The translations under genes and the position numbers were made by a program. From Actinopolymorpha pittospori (GTDB lineage Bacteria > Actinomycetota > Actinomycetes > Propionibacteriales > Actinopolymorphaceae), in NCBI RefSeq assembly GCF_014873875.1, contig NZ_JADBEM010000001.1, positions 10,106,001 to 10,170,000 of the forward strand: a stretch of 64,000 nt of DNA. Direction: 5' to 3'. A model generated the notes under the pieces. It was not told the origin of the DNA. It saw only the letters and a list, made by a program, of their open reading frames with translations, and ran no database searches. Below, in pieces: positions 43,130 through 51,761 of this stretch (the first letter of the stretch is position 1; every line of letters starts with the position of its first letter).

Positions 43130-44302
43130 ATGGGAAGCGACGACCGCCACTCGAGCGGCCCGGCGAGCACGCTCTCGGCCGCGCCACGTGACCGGGCCGG
43201 TGGCAAGATCACCAACCGAGCACTCAACCGGGCTCTGCTCGAACGGCAACTGCTGACCCGGCGTTCGGACCGCACCGCGCTCGCGGCGGTCGAGCAGCTC
43301 GCCGGCATGCAGGCACAGGCACCGCAGGCCCCCTACGTCGGCCTGTGGAGCCGGCTTCAGAACTTCCACCCCGACCACCTCGGCGCGCTGATGACCGGGC
43401 GCGAGGTCGTCCGGATGGCCATGATGCGAAGCACCGTGCACCTGATCACGGCGGCGGACGCGCTGTCGATGCGCCCGCTGTTCCAGGACTTCCTCGCACG
43501 GGGACTCCGCGCCACGGGCTGGGCCCCCGGTGTCACCGACGAGGACCTCGCGAAGGTGGCGTCGGTCGGTCGGGAGTTTCTCGACGAGCGGCCACGGACG
43601 AACCCGCAGATCCGGGCGCACCTGGCGGAGTACTGGCCCGACCACGACCCGACGTTCCTCACCCTGGCGGTCCGGAACCTGCTGCCCTGCGTCCAGGTCC
43701 CGCCGCGAGGCCTCTGGGGCGCGAGTGGTCAGCCCACCCTGACGACCACGCAGGCCTGGCTCGGCCGACCCGAGGACCCCGAGCCGTCGCCGGAGTGGCT
43801 CGTCCACCGCTACCTCGCGGCCTACGGACCGGCCACCGTGCAGGACATGCAGGCCTGGTCCGGGCTGACCCGGTTGGGTGAGGTCTTCGGGCGGCTGCGG
43901 CCGAGCCTGCGGACCTACAGCGCCGAGGACGGCCGCGAACTCTTCGATGTGCCCGACGGCCCGCTCCCCGATCCGGACACGCCGGTGCCGGTGCGGTTCC
44001 TGCCGGAGTACGACAACTGCCTGCGCTCCCACGCCGACCGCGCCCGGGTGATACCGGAGGACGCCCGAGCCGGCCTGGCCAGCAAGAACGACTCGCCCAG
44101 GCCGACGTTCCTCGTCGACGGCCACGTCCGTGGGACCTGGAAGCTGGAACGCAGCCGGACGCGCGCGGCGCTGGTCCTCACACCGTTCCGGTCGCTGTCC
44201 AAGCGGCACGCCGCCGAGTTGACCAGTGAGGCCGAGCGCCTCCTGGAGTTCGTCGCGCCCACGACCGGCGACCGCGACGTCCGCCTCACCACGTCCGACT
44301 GA
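43130..44302 (+). CDS. winged-helix DNA glycosylase-like protein (AlkZ/YcaQ family, HTH_42)
   Basis: 390 residues. The fold is three tandem winged-helix domains (HTH_42). After ALNRALLERQLLTRR comes LAAVEQLAGMQAQAPQAPYVG; Gln61-Ala-Gln63 is the catalytic QxQ motif of AlkZ-type glycosylases that unhook DNA crosslinks or remove bulky adducts. RSTVHLI and the FLPEYDNCLRSHADR and FLVDGHVRGTW segments are family-conserved. The 17-bp tandem repeat at the end overlaps the stop codon. Alone, not in a biosynthetic cluster; genome maintenance is likely. Confidence 0.85.
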   Translation: MGSDDRHSSGPASTLSAAPRDRAGGKITNRALNRALLERQLLTRRSDRTALAAVEQLAGMQAQAPQAPYVGLWSRLQNFHPDHLGALMTGREVVRMAMMRSTVHLITAADALSMRPLFQDFLARGLRATGWAPGVTDEDLAKVASVGREFLDERPRTNPQIRAHLAEYWPDHDPTFLTLAVRNLLPCVQVPPRGLWGASGQPTLTTTQAWLGRPEDPEPSPEWLVHRYLAAYGPATVQDMQAWSGLTRLGEVFGRLRPSLRTYSAEDGRELFDVPDGPLPDPDTPVPVRFLPEYDNCLRSHADRARVIPEDARAGLASKNDSPRPTFLVDGHVRGTWKLERSRTRAALVLTPFRSLSKRHAAELTSEAERLLEFVAPTTGDRDVRLTTSD

Positions 44303-44341
44303 ACCGAACGTCCGGCTGAACCGAACGTCCGACTGAACCGA
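44291..44341. repeat. three 17-bp tandem repeats spanning a stop codon
   Basis: ACGTCCGACTGAACCGA at 44291, 44308 (one base changed) and 44325. The TGA of the AlkZ-like gene (44300-44302) lies in the first unit, so the C-terminus TSD-stop is set by the repeat. Slippage would only lengthen the untranslated copies. Confidence 0.85.
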
Positions 44342-44480
44342 ACCGCCCGACGCCTGGCCGGCTCCCGTCCGGATCGGCCAAGCAGACTGGGGCGTGTCAC
44401 ATCCGGGCGGGCTGTCTCGTCCACCCGACGTGGTCGATGGCTCGGGCTCGGCGGACATCCGCGGCAGGGACGGCAGAAGC

Positions 44481-45356
44481 GTGACATCAGGTGAGGATCT
44501 GGCCGACACCTTCGACGCGCTCCGACCCCGGCTGATCGCGGTCGCCTACGGCATCCTCGGGAGCGTCGAGGAGGCCGAGGACGCGGTTCAGGACGCCTGG
44601 CTACGGCTGACCCGGACCAACCAGAGCGAGATCGAGGACCTCACCGGGTGGCTCATCGTCACGGTGTCCCGACTCGCGGTCGACACGCTGCGCTCGGCCC
44701 GGAAACGGCGCGAGGAGTACGTCGGGACCTGGCTGCCCGAACCCATCGTGGCGCGAGACGACCCCGCCGAGCGGGTGACGCTGGACGAGTCGATGAGCAT
44801 GGCGATGCTGGTGGTGCTCGAGTCGCTGAGCCCGGCCGAGCGGACGGCGTTCGTCCTGCACGACGTCTTCGGCCTGCCGTTCACCGAGGTGGGCAGGGCG
44901 GTCGGCCGGACGCCGGCGGCCTGCCGCCAACTCGCCACCCGGGCCAGGAAGCACGTCAGCGCCCGCGCCCCGCGCTTCGAGGTGGACACGGCCGCGCACC
45001 GCAGCGTGGTCGAGGCCTTCGCGCGGGCGTCAGCGGGCAGGGACCTGGACGGCCTGCTCGCGTTGTTGGACCCCGACGTGGTGATGCGGAGCGACGGTGG
45101 CGGCATCGTGCTCGCGACTCGCAAGCCGGTCGTCGGTGCCACGAAGGTCGCGCGCTTCCTGGTCGGAATCTCCCGCCGCTACGACGGCGCCGGGCGTTCC
45201 CTCGTCAACGTCAACGGCTGGCCCGGGATCGTGGTCTTCCGCGGCGACCAACTCGACAGCGTCACCGGCCTGACCGTCGCCGGTGGGCGCATCACCGAGA
45301 TCGACATCGTTCGGAACCCCGAGAAGCTGAGGAGCATTCAGTGGACAAGCGAATGA
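44481..45356 (+). CDS. ECF41-family RNA polymerase sigma factor (SnoaL-fused)
   Basis: 291 residues from GTG 44481 (AGGGA at 44467-44471; an upstream GTG at 44394 is possible). Sigma-2 has GSVEEAEDAVQDAWLRLTR; sigma-4 has FVLHDVFGLPFTEVGRAVGRTPAACRQL. The two ECF41 marks are present: WLPEP in the sigma-2/sigma-4 linker near residue 83, and a C-terminal SnoaL-like domain with DGGG and the terminal NPEKL. In this family the C-terminal domain replaces an anti-sigma factor and modulates activity. Followed immediately by its usual partner, an AhpD-like carboxymuconolactone decarboxylase gene. Confidence 0.93.
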   Translation: MTSGEDLADTFDALRPRLIAVAYGILGSVEEAEDAVQDAWLRLTRTNQSEIEDLTGWLIVTVSRLAVDTLRSARKRREEYVGTWLPEPIVARDDPAERVTLDESMSMAMLVVLESLSPAERTAFVLHDVFGLPFTEVGRAVGRTPAACRQLATRARKHVSARAPRFEVDTAAHRSVVEAFARASAGRDLDGLLALLDPDVVMRSDGGGIVLATRKPVVGATKVARFLVGISRRYDGAGRSLVNVNGWPGIVVFRGDQLDSVTGLTVAGGRITEIDIVRNPEKLRSIQWTSE

Positions 45357-45796
45357 GCGTCGTCGACCACGCGAAGAAGGGCTACCAGGCCCTGATGGCG
45401 TTGGAGAAGTACCTCCACGACAGCCCTGTCCCGGACGCGACGCTCAACCTGGTGAAGCTGCGGGCCAGCCAGATCAACGGCTGCGCCTTCTGCGTCGACA
45501 TGCACGCCCACGACGCCAAGAAGGCCGGCGAGACCGACGACCGCCTTTTCACCGTCGCCGCGTGGCGCGAGGCGCCGTTGTTCACCGACGCCGAGCGTGC
45601 CGCGCTGGCCCTGACCGAGGCGGCGACGAGGATCGCCGACCAGTCGGCGGGCGTGCCGGACGACGTGTGGGAGGAGGCGAGCAGGCACTACGACGAGGAG
45701 TCGCTGGCCGCCCTGGTGATGGCGATCGCGGCGATCAACGCCTGGAACCGCATCAACGTGACCGTCCGGAACCCCGCCGGGTCTCACCGCATGTAG
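45341..45796 (+). CDS. carboxymuconolactone decarboxylase/AhpD-like protein (ECF41 partner)
   Basis: 151 residues. GTG 45341 has GAGGAG at 45329-45334 with ideal spacing and overlaps the sigma gene by 16 bases; ATG 45353 is an alternative. The AhpD core is NGCAFCVDMHAHDAKKAGE, with the CxxC redox pair and following His of alkylhydroperoxidases, plus FTDAERAALALTEAATRI. Predicted peroxide-reducing or related thiol-dependent activity. ECF41 sigma factors typically drive a promoter for such a COE (CMD/oxidoreductase/epimerase) gene; here the two genes overlap, so the shared promoter should lie before 44481. Confidence 0.93.
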   Translation: MDKRMSVVDHAKKGYQALMALEKYLHDSPVPDATLNLVKLRASQINGCAFCVDMHAHDAKKAGETDDRLFTVAAWREAPLFTDAERAALALTEAATRIADQSAGVPDDVWEEASRHYDEESLAALVMAIAAINAWNRINVTVRNPAGSHRM

Positions 45797-45933
45797 GGAC
45801 GAGCTGAGGACTCCGTGGCTGTCCGACCGCCCGGCCCGCGCGACCTCTGCGACAAACGCTCCAACGTGGGATCATCGTGCCCTACCGCCATTGCGGGTGC
45901 TCATGGCCCGCCCTCGGATGAGGAGGGGCGCAC

Positions 45934-46131
45934 ATGAAGTACGTAGGAGTCGTCGTCGCCATCTGGCTGATCATCGGGATCGTCGCGGTCGGCCAGCGCG
46001 GATACTTCCGCGGTTCCGACACCAGCTGCGCCAAGGCCGGAACCATCGCCGTCACGGTCGTCGCCGGGCCACTGAACTACCTCGGCGTCAACCCGAAGGT
46101 CAGCTGCGACCTACCGGAGCCGTCGTCCTGA
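45934..46131 (+). CDS. small single-TM protein
   Basis: 65 residues. AGGAGGGG at 45921-45928 and ATG 45934 make an unusually good translation start for so small a frame. The N-terminal helix (VGVVVAIWLIIGIVAVGQ, residues 4-21) is a signal-anchor; the remaining 44 residues contain two Cys (SCAKAG, KVSCDLP) that could form a disulfide outside the membrane. No family recognised. It lies between two sigma-factor genes and may be monocistronic. Confidence 0.75.
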   Translation: MKYVGVVVAIWLIIGIVAVGQRGYFRGSDTSCAKAGTIAVTVVAGPLNYLGVNPKVSCDLPEPSS

Positions 46132-46255
46132 GCCGGGTCCGGGTGTCTTGCTCGACTTCGGTGTGCGGTCCGGCTGGGTACGATGCGCAAGCAGCCGACG
46201 AAGGCGGCGGCGTGAGTGACCAGCTGACGCACCCGAAGTCGAGGAGTGACCCTCC

Positions 46256-47248
46256 ATGGACGAGAGCACGCTTGCGACCGGGCCGGGCACGGACGGTGAC
46301 GTGGAGGCTCAGCTCGAGCAGCACCGAGTGGAGCTGACCGCCCACTGCTACCGCATGCTCGGTTCGGCGTTCGAGGCCGAGGACGCCGTCCAGGACACCA
46401 TGATCCGAGCCTGGCGTGCCTACGACCGGTTCGACGGTCGCTCCGCGCTGCGATCGTGGCTGTATCGCATCGCGACCAACGTCTGCCTCGACATGCTCAA
46501 CGGCCGGCAGCGGCGGGCCCGTCCGATGGATCTCACCGGTGCGTCGACGGCCAGCTCACCGCTGGGCCCCCCGCTGCCGGAGGTGACCTGGCTGGAGCCC
46601 GTCCCTGACGCCCGGGTCCTCCCGACAGACGGCGACCCGGCCGAAGTCGCCGCACTCCGCGACAGCGTGCGGCTGGCGTTCGTCGCCGCCCTGCAGCAAC
46701 TCGCGCCCCGGCAGCGCGCTGTCCTGATCCTGCGCGAGGTGCTGGAGTGGAAGGCGAGCGAGGTCGCCGAACTTCTCGACACCACCGTCGCCTCCGTCAA
46801 CAGCGCCTTGCAGCGGGCGCGGGCGACCCTGGCCGCGAGCGGGGCGGCGACCGCCTCGGACCCCATGGACGACGCCCAGCGTGACCTGCTGACCCGCTAT
46901 GTCGACGCCTTCGAGCGCTACGACCTCGACTCGCTCACCTCGCTGCTGCGCGAGGACGCCACGCTGTCCATGCCGCCGCTGGACCTGTGGTTGCGGGGTG
47001 GGGACCAGATCCGCGCCTGGATGCTGGGGCCGGGTCACGGCTGCCGCGGCTCCCGGCTGATCCCCACGATGGCGAACGGTTTGCCGGCCTTCGGCCAGTA
47101 CCGCCCCAGTGGCCCGGGCGGGGCACACGAACCCTGGGCGCTGCAGGTCATCGAGGTGTCAGGCGGGCGGATCGTCGGGCTCAACTCGTTCCTGGACGTC
47201 GCCCGTTGGTTCCCGTTGTTCGGCCTGCCGCTCCGGCTCGACTCCTGA
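46256..47248 (+). CDS. ECF sigma factor with C-terminal SnoaL-like domain (TIGR02960-like)
   Basis: 330 residues from ATG 46256 with GAGGAG at 46241-46246. Sigma-2: YRMLGSAFEAEDAVQDTMIRAWRAYDRFDGRSALRSWLYRIATN; sigma-4: LAPRQRAVLILREVLEWKASEVAELLDTTVASVNSALQRARA. From about residue 205 a SnoaL-like fold (DLLTRYVDAFERYDLDSLTSLL, DATLSMPPLDLWLRG) follows. No anti-sigma gene is adjacent. It is a close paralogue of the sigma factor at 50745-51761. Its last 90 bases overlap the convergent STAS gene. Confidence 0.93.
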   Translation: MDESTLATGPGTDGDVEAQLEQHRVELTAHCYRMLGSAFEAEDAVQDTMIRAWRAYDRFDGRSALRSWLYRIATNVCLDMLNGRQRRARPMDLTGASTASSPLGPPLPEVTWLEPVPDARVLPTDGDPAEVAALRDSVRLAFVAALQQLAPRQRAVLILREVLEWKASEVAELLDTTVASVNSALQRARATLAASGAATASDPMDDAQRDLLTRYVDAFERYDLDSLTSLLREDATLSMPPLDLWLRGGDQIRAWMLGPGHGCRGSRLIPTMANGLPAFGQYRPSGPGGAHEPWALQVIEVSGGRIVGLNSFLDVARWFPLFGLPLRLDS

Positions 47249-47656
47249 CGCCGGAGGCAGCAGAGGTACGACGTCGGCCAGCCCGACCAGCGCCAACAGG
47301 TCCTGCAGGCGTGGGCAGGCGCCGCGCAGCCGGATGCGGCACCCGAGCCGCCGGGCGGTGAGCTGCAGCCGCGCCAGGGCCTCGACCGCGGCCGCGTCCG
47401 GTTCGGTGAGCGCGCTCACGTCGCAGACGACCCAGCCAGCGTCGGCACCCCGTTCCGGCCCGGACTGCTGAACACCCACCGCACCGCCACGCGGGTCCAG
47501 ATTCTCGATGTCGCGGGCGCGCGGGACCTCGGCGCGTACCAGCACCCGGAGCCGCTCACACAGGTGCGGGATGTCGGTCCGGTCGATCCGGCCGGGCAGG
47601 CTCAGAAACATCACGGTCGCCTCGGCCGGGGAGCGCGGTCGACAGACGGGCCTCAT
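47159..47656 (-). CDS. STAS domain protein (anti-sigma-factor-antagonist-like)
   Basis: 165 residues from ATG 47656, preceded by AGAGGA. The STAS core is recognisable: VVCDVSALTEPDAAAVEALARLQLTARRLGCRIRLRG, with DVSAL at the usual phosphorylation loop. The Ser in DVSAL could be the phosphoacceptor, though SpoIIAA-type proteins have D-S after it. No adjacent anti-sigma kinase is seen. The C-terminal tail (about residues 136-165) is encoded in the overlap with the convergent sigma-factor gene. The long overlap suggests the true end may be disordered tail. Confidence 0.75.
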   Translation of the reverse strand: MRPVCRPRSPAEATVMFLSLPGRIDRTDIPHLCERLRVLVRAEVPRARDIENLDPRGGAVGVQQSGPERGADAGWVVCDVSALTEPDAAAVEALARLQLTARRLGCRIRLRGACPRLQDLLALVGLADVVPLLPPASGVEPERQAEQREPTGDVQERVEPDDPPA

Positions 47657-47973
47657 GCACCCGTCCTCTGAACCTGTCGTCCCCGACCCCCCGTGGCGCT
47701 GTTCACGCCAAAGAGACTCGCCGGCCGGCGAAAAGTCATCGCTGTGCCGCCAGGTCGTAGCGGCGGGATTTGGCCCCGTGCGCGAGGACGCCTGGCGGCG
47801 GGGGCAGGCGATCAGGAAGCTCGCTCTGCTCGCCGGGCCGAACCCCTCGCCGAGCGCGCGGAACACCTGCCAGAAATGCGGTCGAAGAGTTCGAGCGCGG
47901 ACCGATGAGTTCGGCGCGCTCCCACGGTCCAATGCTTCGACGACGCTTACACCGAAGCTTCCAAGGAGCCACG
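47657..47973. other. 317-bp divergent intergenic region
   Basis: Separates the STAS gene (leftward) from the DoxX-like gene (rightward). Several short frames cross it but none has a ribosome binding site or recognisable domain. No repeat or hairpin stands out. Confidence 0.4.
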
Positions 47974-48421
47974 ATGATCGACAGCCCTTCCGCACCGGGC
48001 ACCCACAGCGCGGCCGCCGCCGGCCACGAGGTTCGCAGCCCGCGGGCGCGCCGCCTGAACGTCACTTTGGGTGATCCAGGTGGCGACCTCGCTCTTCTTC
48101 CTCGTCAGTGCGTTCCCCAAGTTGATCGGTCACTCGTCGGAAGCGGTGATCTTCGACAAGATCGGGTTCGGCGACTGGTTCATGTACCTCACCGGCGCCC
48201 TGGAACTCGCGGGCGCGATCGGCCTGCTGATCCCGCTGCTGTCGGGTCTGGCCGGACTGGCCTACATCGGCTTGATGGTCGGAGCGTTCATCACCCAGGT
48301 GACCGTGATGAACGGCCAGAACGCCGCGACCCCGGTCATCGTCGCGGTCGTGGTCGCCGTCATCGCCTGGGGTCGCCGCCGCAACACCGCAGAACTCTTC
48401 GCCCGGCTGACCCGGCGGTAG
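47974..48421 (+). pseudogene. DoxX-like membrane protein, frameshifted
   Basis: A DoxX-family protein split over two frames. AAGGAG at 47963-47968 and ATG 47974 start an N-terminus (MIDSPSAPGTHSAAAAGHEV, RSPRARRLNVTL) that loses frame at about 48068. The rest resumes in another frame at 48071 as VIQVATSLFFLVSAFPKLIGH and continues through four TM helices. Normal family sequence reads L-W-V-x-Q-V here, so two bases appear missing in CTTTGGGTG, or the consensus is wrong. A GTG at 48071 could start a shorter 116-residue protein, but has no ribosome binding site. Confidence 0.7.
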
Positions 48422-48631
48422 GCACCGTGCGCTGCCGGAGACGAGCTTCACCGGCACTTCGCGGTCAGCCAGCGCCCCCATCGAATCCGCACCCCATCGA
48501 ATCCGTCACCCAGTCAGGCCCGCGGCCCGGCAAGAGGGCAGGCCTGACCGGGTGACGGATTCGCCGGGTTCCCGCTGAGAAATGCCGAGGCGCGCGAGCG
48601 GCGCGTCAGGCCGTCGGCGTACGGTTGTCAG

Positions 48632-49621
48632 GTGGGGCGGACGCGCTGCCTGCGGTCCGGCCTGGGGGTCGTTCTGCAGAACCTTTGCGTGGCCGCCGTC
48701 TACTACGGCGCCGCGGAGATCGGGCTTGTCCACGCTCTCGACATCGGAGCCATGCGCGTCGTTCGCCCACAGATGGGCGTCGCTGTCGCCGCACTGTTGC
48801 TGCTTGGGCTCAGGGTATGGCCAGGCGTGGCGCTCGGGTCCTTCTGCCTCAACCTCTTGGTGCACGACAACGCCGCCGCGTCCCTCGGAATCGCCTTCGG
48901 CAGCACGATTGGTGTGGTCTCGGCATGCTTGCTGCTAAAACGCACCGGATTCCGTAACCAGCTCGACCGGCTCCAGGACGCGATCGCCTTGGTCGTCGTT
49001 GGCGCACTCGTGTCCGCCGCGGTGAGCGCCAGCGTGGGAGTTCTCCTCCTTGCCGGGTTGGAAGTTCCGGCGGCCTATGGGACGAGATGGCTCGCCGTGT
49101 GGATGGGCTCGGCGATCGGCGTCCTGCTTCTCGCGCCGTTCCTCCTCACGATCCGCCATCCACGACTGCCGCCGGGTGCGAGTCCGGTGGAGGCGGCCGG
49201 GCTGCTGGTGGTGACGGTCGTGGTCATGGCCCTGGTCAGCAGAAGCTCGATCTCGCTGCTGTTCCTCGCCTACCCGCTGCTGATCTGGGCGGCCCTGAGG
49301 TTTCAGGCCCTCGGAGCCGCGACCTGCTCCCTGCTCACCTCCGCCGTGGCACTCTACGCGGCCTCACACGGATGGGGGATCTTCGCCGGTGAACACCTGA
49401 TCTCCAACCTGATCCTTATTCATGCCTTCATGTGGTCGACGACCCTCACCGCCCTCGTCCTGGCCGCCATCATCGCCGAGCGCAATCGCGCGCGCGTCGA
49501 GATCGAATGCGCTGCCGGCCAGCTGTACGCCGCCGTCGAGAAACTCGACCAGTGCCTGCGTCCACCGGGCCTTCCGCCGCAGAGACCGCCGACTCGCGGC
49601 CCACGTGAAACCCAGCGTTGA
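48632..49621 (+). CDS. stand-alone MASE1 membrane sensor domain
   Basis: 329 residues from GTG 48632 (weak ribosome binding site). Eight or more TM helices of the MASE1 sensor: YYGAAEIGLVHAL near residue 24, ALLLLGLRVWPGVALGSFCLNLL, TRWLAVWMGSAIGVLLLAPFLL, LLFLAYPLLIWAALRFQALGAA and HAFMWSTTLTALVLAAIIAERNRARVE. MASE1 normally precedes GGDEF, PAS, kinase or PP2C domains, with a coiled coil starting right after AERNRAR. Here the protein stops about 35 residues later with no output domain. Either it signals through a partner, or the 3' part has been lost. Confidence 0.85.
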   Translation: MGRTRCLRSGLGVVLQNLCVAAVYYGAAEIGLVHALDIGAMRVVRPQMGVAVAALLLLGLRVWPGVALGSFCLNLLVHDNAAASLGIAFGSTIGVVSACLLLKRTGFRNQLDRLQDAIALVVVGALVSAAVSASVGVLLLAGLEVPAAYGTRWLAVWMGSAIGVLLLAPFLLTIRHPRLPPGASPVEAAGLLVVTVVVMALVSRSSISLLFLAYPLLIWAALRFQALGAATCSLLTSAVALYAASHGWGIFAGEHLISNLILIHAFMWSTTLTALVLAAIIAERNRARVEIECAAGQLYAAVEKLDQCLRPPGLPPQRPPTRGPRETQR

Positions 49622-49715
49622 CGCATCCCCACTGGATCGTGGCCTGTCCCGTGTGGTGACCGGGCTGGGCCAAAACTCGTTGCGGTGAGGGGAAACCGGC
49701 CGTCAGGATGACTCA

Positions 49716-50247
49716 GTGATTCACGTACGTCCCTACCGTCCGGCCGATCGTCCGCACATCCGTACGCTGCATGACCGAGTGTGGCCCCTGTGGCACAAGG
49801 GCCCTGGACCACCCGGGTGGTTCACCGATCTCGAACGCATCGAGGAGTGCTACTCCGCGTTCTGGGTGGCCGTCGAACCACGGGCCGGCGCGGAGGTCCT
49901 GGTGGGCATGGTGGGCGCGGACCGGCCCGGGGCCGGACGTCCCGGCTGCCCTGCTGGAGGGGCGCACCGACGTCGTCCACCTCAGCCGGATGCGGATCGC
50001 GCCGGAGTGTCGGCGCCAGGGGGTCGGATTGCGCCTGTGTCAGACCCTCGTCGACTGGGCTTACGACAATGGTCTCGAAGCCGTCCTCACCAACACACCG
50101 TCCAACAACCCGCCTGCCCGCTCGCTGTACCGCAAGGTCGGGTTTACAGAGGTCGGAACCTCCGTGGTGGGCCCGGCTGAGCTGATGTGGTTCGATCTTC
50201 CGCTGCGCGGTGCTGTCAGGACTGCCGTGGCCGCTGGGCTTTCGTGA
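49716..50247 (+). pseudogene. GNAT acetyltransferase interrupted by a frameshift
   Basis: The N-terminal half is read from GTG 49716 (IHVRPYRPADRPHIRTLHDRVWPLW, continuing to VLVGMVGADRPG). The C-terminal half is in another frame from about 49935: DVPAALLEGRTDVVHLSRMR, then APECRRQGVGLRLCQTLVDWA with the Q/RxxGxG/A acetyl-CoA loop, and NPPARSLYRKVGF. One base too many in GGGG at 49929-49932 explains the shift. If real, the gene is inactive since the CoA-binding half is not made; otherwise it is a sequence error. Confidence 0.75.
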
Positions 50248-50275
50248 CCGCTGGTCGCTCCTGACTACTTGTCGC

Positions 50276-50710
50276 TCAGGACGTGACGCGCCTGCCGTCG
50301 TGGGAGCGGACCGCCGGACGATCTGATCGGTCGGACAGAGCGTCGAGGACGCGTACGGCATAGACCTCGGCCATCCGTTCGCGGACCTCCGCCACGGTCA
50401 ACCAGGCGACCTCCGCCGACTCGGCCGTCGGCCGCGGACTGCCGCTGAGAACTTCGCAGCGAAACACCAGCGCGACCACGCCGCGGGCGAGGTTCTCGTA
50501 GACCCCGGTGAGCTCGCCGGCCTCGACGAGCAGACCCGTCTCCTCCTCGACCTCGCGGCGCAGTCCGTCGTAGACGGACTCCTCGAGTTCGAGGACGCCG
50601 CCGGGCGACTCCCAGTGACCGTTGTCGCGGCGCCGGACGGCGAGGACCCTGCCGTCCGCACCGGTGATCACGGCGGCGACGCTGACGGAGTGGAGCGGGC
50701 CGCTCGACAT
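50276..50710 (-). CDS. NUDIX hydrolase
   Basis: 144 residues from ATG 50710. NUDIX box is intact: GGVLELEE, seven residues, then REVEEETGLLV (about residues 37-60). It lies 34 bp downstream of the sigma-factor gene on the same strand, without a clear ribosome binding site, so is probably read from the sigma transcript. The surrounding motif SVSVAAVITGADGRVLAVRRRDNGHWESPGG suggests a MutT/ADP-ribose-type hydrolase. The substrate is not determinable. Confidence 0.88.
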   Translation of the reverse strand: MSSGPLHSVSVAAVITGADGRVLAVRRRDNGHWESPGGVLELEESVYDGLRREVEEETGLLVEAGELTGVYENLARGVVALVFRCEVLSGSPRPTAESAEVAWLTVAEVRERMAEVYAVRVLDALSDRSDRPAVRSHDGRRVTS

Positions 50711-50744
50711 CAGGCCGCCGGGCTGGACGGAGCTACGCGGTCCG

Positions 50745-51761
50745 TCACGACAGGGTGGTCGTGGGAAGCCCGACGAGGGGGTAAACCAGGTCGGTGTCGA
50801 GGTGGGCGTTGATCGCCACGATGCGACCGTCGCGGACCTCGATGACCTGCAGCGCGAACGGCGTGTGGCCACCCTCGGGCCCCGCGGAGCGGTACTGCCC
50901 GAACGCCGCGCAGCCGTTGACGGCGACCGGGATGAGCCGCGATCCCTGGCACCCGATCCCCGGGCCGAGCATCCAACGGCCGATGTCAGCCGGGCCGTGC
51001 AGCCACAGCGGGAAGGGCGGCATCGACAGGGTGGCGTCTTCGTGCAGCAGCGCGACGAGCGACTCGATGTCGTAGCGCTCGAACGCGTCGACGTAGCGGG
51101 CGAGGAGGTCTCGTTGGGCCTCGTCGTCAGGCTGGGTCGACCCCACCGACATGTCACTCGTCGCGAGCGTCGCCCGAGCCCGTTGCAGCGCGCTGTTGAC
51201 CGAGGCGACGGAGGTGTCGAGCAGGTCGGCGACCTCGCTCGCCCGCCACCGCAGGACGTCGCGCAGGATCAGGACCGCGCGCTGGCGCGGCGGGAGGTAG
51301 TGCAGCGTGGCCACGAAGGCCAGCCGGATGGTCTCCCTCGCGACGGCCACCTCGGCCGGGTCACCGCCAGCGGGCACCACCTGGGAGTCGGGGATCGGCT
51401 GGATCCACGCGGACTCCGGCAGCGGGGCGGGGAGCGCAGTGTCGAGGGAGGTCCGCGCCGGGCTCAGGTCCATGGGGCGGGCGCGCCGCTGGCTGCCGCT
51501 CAGCATGTCGAGGCAGACGTTGGTCGCGATGCGGAAGAGCCAGGTCCGTAGCGTCGATCGTTCCTCGAAGTGCTCGAAACTTCGCCACGCACGAAGCAGC
51601 GTCTCCTGGACGGCGTCTTCGGACTCGAAGGCCGAGCCGAGCATGCGATAGCAGTAGCCCGTCAGCTCCAGGCGATGCCGCTCCAGCACGTGTCCAAGCT
51701 CCTCGGACCCACGCGGCAGCGCGTCGCGCTCCGCGTGCTCCACGGCCACGAAGTCCGTCAT
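50745..51761 (-). CDS. ECF sigma factor with SnoaL-like domain (TIGR02960-like), second copy
   Basis: 338 residues from ATG 51761, preceded by GAGGAG at proper spacing. Sigma-2 YRMLGSAFESEDAVQETLLRAWRSFEHFEERSTLRTWLFRIATN; sigma-4 LPPRQRAVLILRDVLRWRASEVADLLDTSVASVNSALQRARA; SnoaL-like domain from about residue 212 (YVDAFERYDIESLVALLHEDATLSMPP). Clearly paralogous to the 46256-47248 gene over its whole length. No anti-sigma gene. Likely cotranscribed with the NUDIX gene that follows. Confidence 0.93.
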   Translation of the reverse strand: MTDFVAVEHAERDALPRGSEELGHVLERHRLELTGYCYRMLGSAFESEDAVQETLLRAWRSFEHFEERSTLRTWLFRIATNVCLDMLSGSQRRARPMDLSPARTSLDTALPAPLPESAWIQPIPDSQVVPAGGDPAEVAVARETIRLAFVATLHYLPPRQRAVLILRDVLRWRASEVADLLDTSVASVNSALQRARATLATSDMSVGSTQPDDEAQRDLLARYVDAFERYDIESLVALLHEDATLSMPPFPLWLHGPADIGRWMLGPGIGCQGSRLIPVAVNGCAAFGQYRSAGPEGGHTPFALQVIEVRDGRIVAINAHLDTDLVYPLVGLPTTTLS

